Shown: positions 61,059 to 64,000 of the stretch, in pieces | Layout of the letters: the number at the start of each line of letters is the position of its first letter | Numbering within the stretch: position 1 is the first letter of the stretch | From: Mangrovimonas yunxiaonensis | GTDB taxonomy: Bacteria; Bacteroidota; Bacteroidia; Flavobacteriales; Flavobacteriaceae | Reading direction: 5' to 3' | DNA: 64,000 nucleotides | Assembly (NCBI RefSeq): GCF_000733475.1 | Contig: NZ_JPFK01000009.1 | Span: forward strand, 1 to 64,000 | Translations under genes and position numbers: made by a program | Notes under the pieces: generated by a model | Told to the model about the DNA's origin: nothing | Database searches by the model: none | Seen by the model: the letters and a program-made list of their open reading frames with translations, nothing else

Positions 61059-61986
61059 GGGAGATCGTTTTATAAAGTTTATTCTCTGTACTATAATATT
61101 GGTAGTCCAAACGGTTAACACCACCATAATGCATGGCGTTATTAATTTCTGAAGCAAAATTATGTTGCCCCATTAGAGCATCGTGCCCTTTTCTGTTTAG
61201 TTTTAAAGCGGTGTCGCCCTGATCGAAAAAAATGGCCAATACGTTTATAAGGCGCTCCAGCTGCATGTCGCCATAGCCGTAATAGCCCTGATAGTTTAAA
61301 GCGTAGCCCAACAAATGGTGTTTGGATTTAATGTGGTGTTTGTTTACTAACATTAAAATATTGCGTTCTATACTGCTTAAACCAGACCCCATGTGCGGAA
61401 AACGCTGCAAATGTGCTTTTAAACAATTACTTAAATAGCTAAAAGAGGTTGTTTTAGCAATAAAAGGCACAAACAGGTTGTGGTCTTTCCCGCAATAAAT
61501 TTCCCAAAGGGTATTGGCAGTATCCAAATCGGTTTTGTTTAGTTTAACCCGCGCTTTAAAATGCTGCTTTAACTGGTCTGGCGTTAGTTCGCCCAACCCT
61601 TTTAAACCCGTTTCACCCTTAACATGGCCACTGCATACCAAGTAAATGGGCAGGTGGTCTGCTTGTTTTTGTTTTAGTAAACTTATGGCAGCAAACATAT
61701 TAATGTGGCAAAACAAATCGTATTCAAACCACAAAACCACTTCGTTGTAGTTTTCTGGGGTATTTAATTTACTAATATCGTCTAGAAATTCTTTGGTATT
61801 AAACTCTAAATCGTAGGCCTGTTTAAAAAACTGCTCACGACAGCTTAAATATGCTTCAGTACCAATATGCGCTTCTGTTTGGCCCTCACACAACATTTCG
61901 TTCCATGTTAGGACGTCTCCTGTTATGTTGAGTTCTTCCAGAATATGGGTTAACACACTGCCATTTGTAATATGAAGCGTTTTCAT
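61048..61986 (-). CDS. DUF1835 domain protein
   Basis: A 312-aa protein starting MKTLHITNGSVLTHILEELNITGDVLTWNEMLCEGQTE, which is the DUF1835 N-terminal signature (HITNGDS...WREMLCEGP). The rest is alpha-helical and includes LVCSGHVKG and ERNILMLVNKHHIKSKHHLLGYALNYQGYYGYGDMQLERLI. DUF1835 proteins have no known function. The ATG 61986 is preferred to 62004 because it avoids a 14-nt overlap with the SUI1 gene. It overlaps the nucleoside phosphorylase gene by 11 nt. Confidence 0.8.
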   Translation of the reverse strand: MKTLHITNGSVLTHILEELNITGDVLTWNEMLCEGQTEAHIGTEAYLSCREQFFKQAYDLEFNTKEFLDDISKLNTPENYNEVVLWFEYDLFCHINMFAAISLLKQKQADHLPIYLVCSGHVKGETGLKGLGELTPDQLKQHFKARVKLNKTDLDTANTLWEIYCGKDHNLFVPFIAKTTSFSYLSNCLKAHLQRFPHMGSGLSSIERNILMLVNKHHIKSKHHLLGYALNYQGYYGYGDMQLERLINVLAIFFDQGDTALKLNRKGHDALMGQHNFASEINNAMHYGGVNRLDYQYYSTENKLYKTISHGN

Positions 61987-61990
61987 CACA

Positions 61991-62323
61991 TTATCCTCCA
62001 ACACGCTTAACCGAAAACCCTTTTTCCTTTAGCATGGCCATAATCTGGTCGCGATAATCGCCTTGTATAATTATGGTATTGTTCTTAAACGACCCGCCAA
62101 CACTTAGTTTGGTTTTTAGTGTTTTGGCCAACTGTTTAAAATCGCTTTCGGCACCATTGTACCCTTCTAGAATGGTTACAGGTTTCCCTTTGCGCTTTTC
62201 ATACTTGCAAATAATAGGGTCGTCCTGCAGCCATATATCGGGGGTTTCATTAGTGTTTTCTGGTTCCTGTTCTTCTGGAACATGGTCTGGAAAAAGCTGT
62301 TTTAATTGGTCTTGCAAATCCAT
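61991..62323 (-). CDS. SUI1/YciH-type translation initiation factor
   Basis: A 110-aa cytosolic protein with the SUI1 fold: RKGKPVTILEGYNGAESDFKQLAKTLKTKLSVGGSFKNNTIIIQGDYRDQIMAMLKEKGFSVKRVGG covers the eIF1/YciH core with the GG-turn, preceded by an acidic, disordered N-terminus (EEQEPENTNETPD). Bacterial homologues bind near the ribosomal P site and influence start-codon fidelity. It is 4 nt downstream of the 2OG oxygenase gene. Confidence 0.92.
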   Translation of the reverse strand: MDLQDQLKQLFPDHVPEEQEPENTNETPDIWLQDDPIICKYEKRKGKPVTILEGYNGAESDFKQLAKTLKTKLSVGGSFKNNTIIIQGDYRDQIMAMLKEKGFSVKRVGG

Positions 62324-62327
62324 GGGA

Positions 62328-63278
62328 TTACTTTTTAATAAGTCCTAACTCTACCAAGCGTTCGTGTAAAAAGGCGCCTGCAGTAATATCGTCGTACTGT
62401 TTTGGGTGGGCATCGTCTACACAGCTATCAAGGACATCTAATTTCATTTCGGAAATGGGGTGCATAAAAAACGGAATGGAGTAACGGGACGTTCCCCAAA
62501 GTTCTTTTGGTGGGTTTATAACCCTATGTATTGTAGATTTTAGCTTGTTGTTGGTGTGTCTAGAAAGCATATCGCCAACATTAATCATTAACTCATCGGG
62601 CTCGGCAATGGCATCAATCCAGTCGCCTTTATGATTTTGCACTTGCAAACCACGGCCTTGAGCACCCATTAATAGCGTAATTAAATTAATGTCGCCATGG
62701 GCTGCAGCTCTTACCGCATTTTTAGGTTCTTCGGTTATAGGCGGATAGTGTATGGGCCTTAAAATAGAGTTTCCGTTATGAATATAGGCATCAAAATAGG
62801 TTTCTTCTAGGCCTAAGTGCAACGCCAAAGCCCGCAAGACATACCGGGCTGTTTTTTCTAACATTTCATAAGCTTCCTTACCGGTTTGGTTAAATTCCGG
62901 CAACTCTTCAACCATAACATTTTCGGGGTACTCTGCAGCTAGTTTTGGATTGTCCTCGACATATTGTCCAAAATGCCAAAACTCTTTTAAATCGCCTTCT
63001 TTCTTCCCTTTGGCACTTTCCTTACCAAACGATACATAACCGCGTTGACCACCAATGCCTGGAATTTCATATTTCTGTTTAACCGGTACAGGTAAATCAA
63101 AAAAGCGTTTAATTTCAGCGTACAGTCTGTCGACTAATTCATCATCAAGAAAATGCCCTTTTAAAGCCACAAAGCCAATCTCTTCGTAGGCTTTACCAAT
63201 TTCATCCACAAATTTTTGTTTTCTATCAGTATCTCCAGAAAGGAAGTCCGATAAATCAACACTTGGTATACGATTCAT
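62328..63278 (-). CDS. 2-oxoglutarate/Fe(II)-dependent oxygenase, isopenicillin-N-synthase type
   Basis: A 316-aa cytosolic non-heme iron dioxygenase. The iron ligands of the double-stranded beta-helix are visible: HGDINLITLL (His-x-Asp) and STIHRVI (distal His), with the 2OG- or substrate-binding RYSIPFF (RxS). The N-terminus has the IPNS-like FDLPVPVKQKYEI. This is the 2OG-FeII oxygenase superfamily (IPNS/GA2ox/ethylene-forming type); the substrate is not known. It heads the reverse-strand operon with SUI1, DUF1835, nucleoside phosphorylase and the binding-protein-fold gene. The intergenic promoter at 63306-63313 points towards it. Confidence 0.9.
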   Translation of the reverse strand: MNRIPSVDLSDFLSGDTDRKQKFVDEIGKAYEEIGFVALKGHFLDDELVDRLYAEIKRFFDLPVPVKQKYEIPGIGGQRGYVSFGKESAKGKKEGDLKEFWHFGQYVEDNPKLAAEYPENVMVEELPEFNQTGKEAYEMLEKTARYVLRALALHLGLEETYFDAYIHNGNSILRPIHYPPITEEPKNAVRAAAHGDINLITLLMGAQGRGLQVQNHKGDWIDAIAEPDELMINVGDMLSRHTNNKLKSTIHRVINPPKELWGTSRYSIPFFMHPISEMKLDVLDSCVDDAHPKQYDDITAGAFLHERLVELGLIKK

Positions 63279-63305
63279 GTTATTTCTGTTTAATGGTATG
63301 TCTTA

Positions 63306-63313
63306 CAAATGTA
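63306..63313 (-). promoter_or_regulatory. -7 element of the 2OG-oxygenase operon
   Basis: On the reverse strand TACATTTG (exact TAnnTTTG), 27 nt before the ATG at 63278. Confidence 0.5.
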
Positions 63314-63382
63314 CAAAAACATTGCTAAGTTTGAGGCACAATTAATAAGCAAGATTTTCATGCGAGCTAGGTAACATTTGCC

Positions 63383-63390
63383 TATATTTG
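63383..63390 (+). promoter_or_regulatory. -7 element of the 2-oxoacid dehydrogenase gene
   Basis: TATATTTG (exact TAnnTTTG), 35 nt before the ATG at 63426. No clear -33 TTG. Confidence 0.5.
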
Positions 63391-63425
63391 GGAAATTTTT
63401 TAACCCAAAAGGGGATTAACCTATT

Positions 63426-64000
63426 ATGATTTCTTACACACCGACCCAATTAGACACCGATACGTTAAAAGCACTTTATTTAAACATGCTTAAGCCAAGG
63501 CTTATAGAAGAGAAAATGCTTATTCTACTGCGCCAAGGCAAGATTTCCAAATGGTTTTCTGGCATTGGTCAGGAGGCTATTTCTGTAGGGGTAACCATGG
63601 CTCTGGAAGCCGATGAATATATTTTGCCCATGCACAGAAACTTAGGCGTGTTTACCACCAGGCAAGTGCCGTTAAAGCGGCTGTTTTGCCAATGGCAAGG
63701 TAAGGCCAGCGGGTTTACTAATGGGCGAGACCGCTCGTTTCATTTTGGCACTCAGGAGTATAACCTAGTGGGCATGATTTCCCACCTAGGGCCGCAGTTA
63801 GGTGTAGCCGATGGTATTGCCCTAGCCAAGACCCTTAAAGGGGAACAAAAAGTCACTGCCGTTTTTACGGGAGAAGGCGGCACAAGCGAGGGCGATTTCC
63901 ATGAAGCCTTAAATGTGGCTTCTGTTTGGCAGTTACCGGTGTTGTTTTGCATAGAAAATAATGGCTATGGCCTTTCAACACCAACATCAGAACAATACAA
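63426..64000 (+). CDS. 2-oxoacid dehydrogenase E1 alpha (branched-chain type), N-terminal part
   Basis: The first 191 codons are visible and the gene runs off the window. It has LKPRLIEEKMLILLRQGKISKWFSGIGQEAISVG, the E1alpha N-terminus, and the thiamine-diphosphate motif GEGGTSEGDFHEALNVASVWQLPVLFCIENNGYGLST (GDG variant GEG with NN at its end). It looks like the branched-chain 2-oxoisovalerate dehydrogenase E1 component; in flavobacteria this is often one fused alpha-beta polypeptide of about 690 aa, which cannot be confirmed here. The start ATG 63426 fits the family. Confidence 0.9.
   Translation, partial: MISYTPTQLDTDTLKALYLNMLKPRLIEEKMLILLRQGKISKWFSGIGQEAISVGVTMALEADEYILPMHRNLGVFTTRQVPLKRLFCQWQGKASGFTNGRDRSFHFGTQEYNLVGMISHLGPQLGVADGIALAKTLKGEQKVTAVFTGEGGTSEGDFHEALNVASVWQLPVLFCIENNGYGLSTPTSEQY

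Noticed and set aside
61059-61157. Longer N-terminus for the nucleoside phosphorylase
   Set aside because: The extra 33 residues lie within the coding sequence of the DUF1835 gene in another frame and do not match the phosphorylase family.
1-64000. CRISPR arrays, insertion sequences, prophage, rRNA or tRNA genes
   Set aside because: No regularly spaced repeats, transposase or integrase frames, terminal repeats or rRNA/tRNA-like sequences were seen in any intergenic stretch.

Overview
The window is one contiguous piece of a bacterial chromosome from the phylum Bacteroidota, most likely a marine-type member of the family Flavobacteriaceae. The evidence is the AT-rich coding sequence, the repeated -7 promoter element TAnnTTTG (often with TTG 17-20 bases upstream), the almost complete lack of Shine-Dalgarno motifs, the SusC-style EEVVVTG motif, the Bacteroidota lpxA-efp-lpxD-sucD order, the bacillithiol enzyme BshA, a small CAL67264-type membrane protein and a fused GH3/serine hydrolase. 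No rRNA, tRNA, insertion sequence, prophage or CRISPR array was seen.

Layout. 1-6.4 kb: end of lpxA, efp, an lpxD-like gene, sucD, fabG, a von Willebrand-like membrane protein and a prohibitin-type protein. 7-20.6 kb: a pseudouridine synthase, a CvfB-like S1 protein and a split menaquinone cluster (menB-menA-metal hydrolase, then menC-CPBP protease-menE). The split is caused by a reverse-strand block (universal stress protein, ClC channel, short-chain dehydrogenase, fatty-acid-hydroxylase-type protein). A secreted CarboxypepD_reg/vWA fusion follows. 20.6-23.9 kb: DoxX, an acyl-CoA carboxyltransferase, FMN reductase and GNAT. 24-31.4 kb: a nitrite/nitric-oxide island with nirK (copper nitrite reductase fused to cytochrome c), an SUMF1-type protein, SCO, a beta-barrel, a hemerythrin, a 12-helix NnrS/oxidase-like protein, the Fe-S repair protein RIC and an NsrR-like Rrf2 regulator. 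31.5-39.9 kb: ettA, parE-X-parC, terC and a lipoprotein. 40-52.2 kb: GH3/serine hydrolase, bshA, an outer-membrane protein, a D-lactate-dehydrogenase-like flavoprotein, lpxH, aroC, a dicarboxylate symporter and a sulfurtransferase. 52.2-52.8 kb: a gene-free stretch with a multi-hairpin element. 52.8-64 kb: DCC protein, MutS2-like ATPase, alpha/beta hydrolase, YfcC-type carrier, ung, a tight reverse-strand operon (2OG oxygenase, SUI1 factor, DUF1835, nucleoside phosphorylase, cytoplasmic binding-protein-fold protein, small membrane protein) and the start of a branched-chain 2-oxoacid dehydrogenase.

Most of this is core metabolism. The most unusual items are: (1) a motif AAACAGGATAAA-N4-TCCTA shared by nirK and ric, which together with an NsrR-like regulator and a CRP/FNR-type dyad at the nirK promoter suggests a two-layer NO regulon; (2) a possible structured RNA with three hairpins closed by a 9-bp stem at 52306-52447; (3) two homologous, otherwise easily missed, small membrane proteins flanking the yfcC-ung pair; (4) three genes with a -7 box exactly 4 nt before the start codon, implying leaderless mRNAs; and (5) a cytoplasmic solute-binding-fold protein in an operon with a nucleoside phosphorylase. 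All functional calls are from reading the sequence without database searches.
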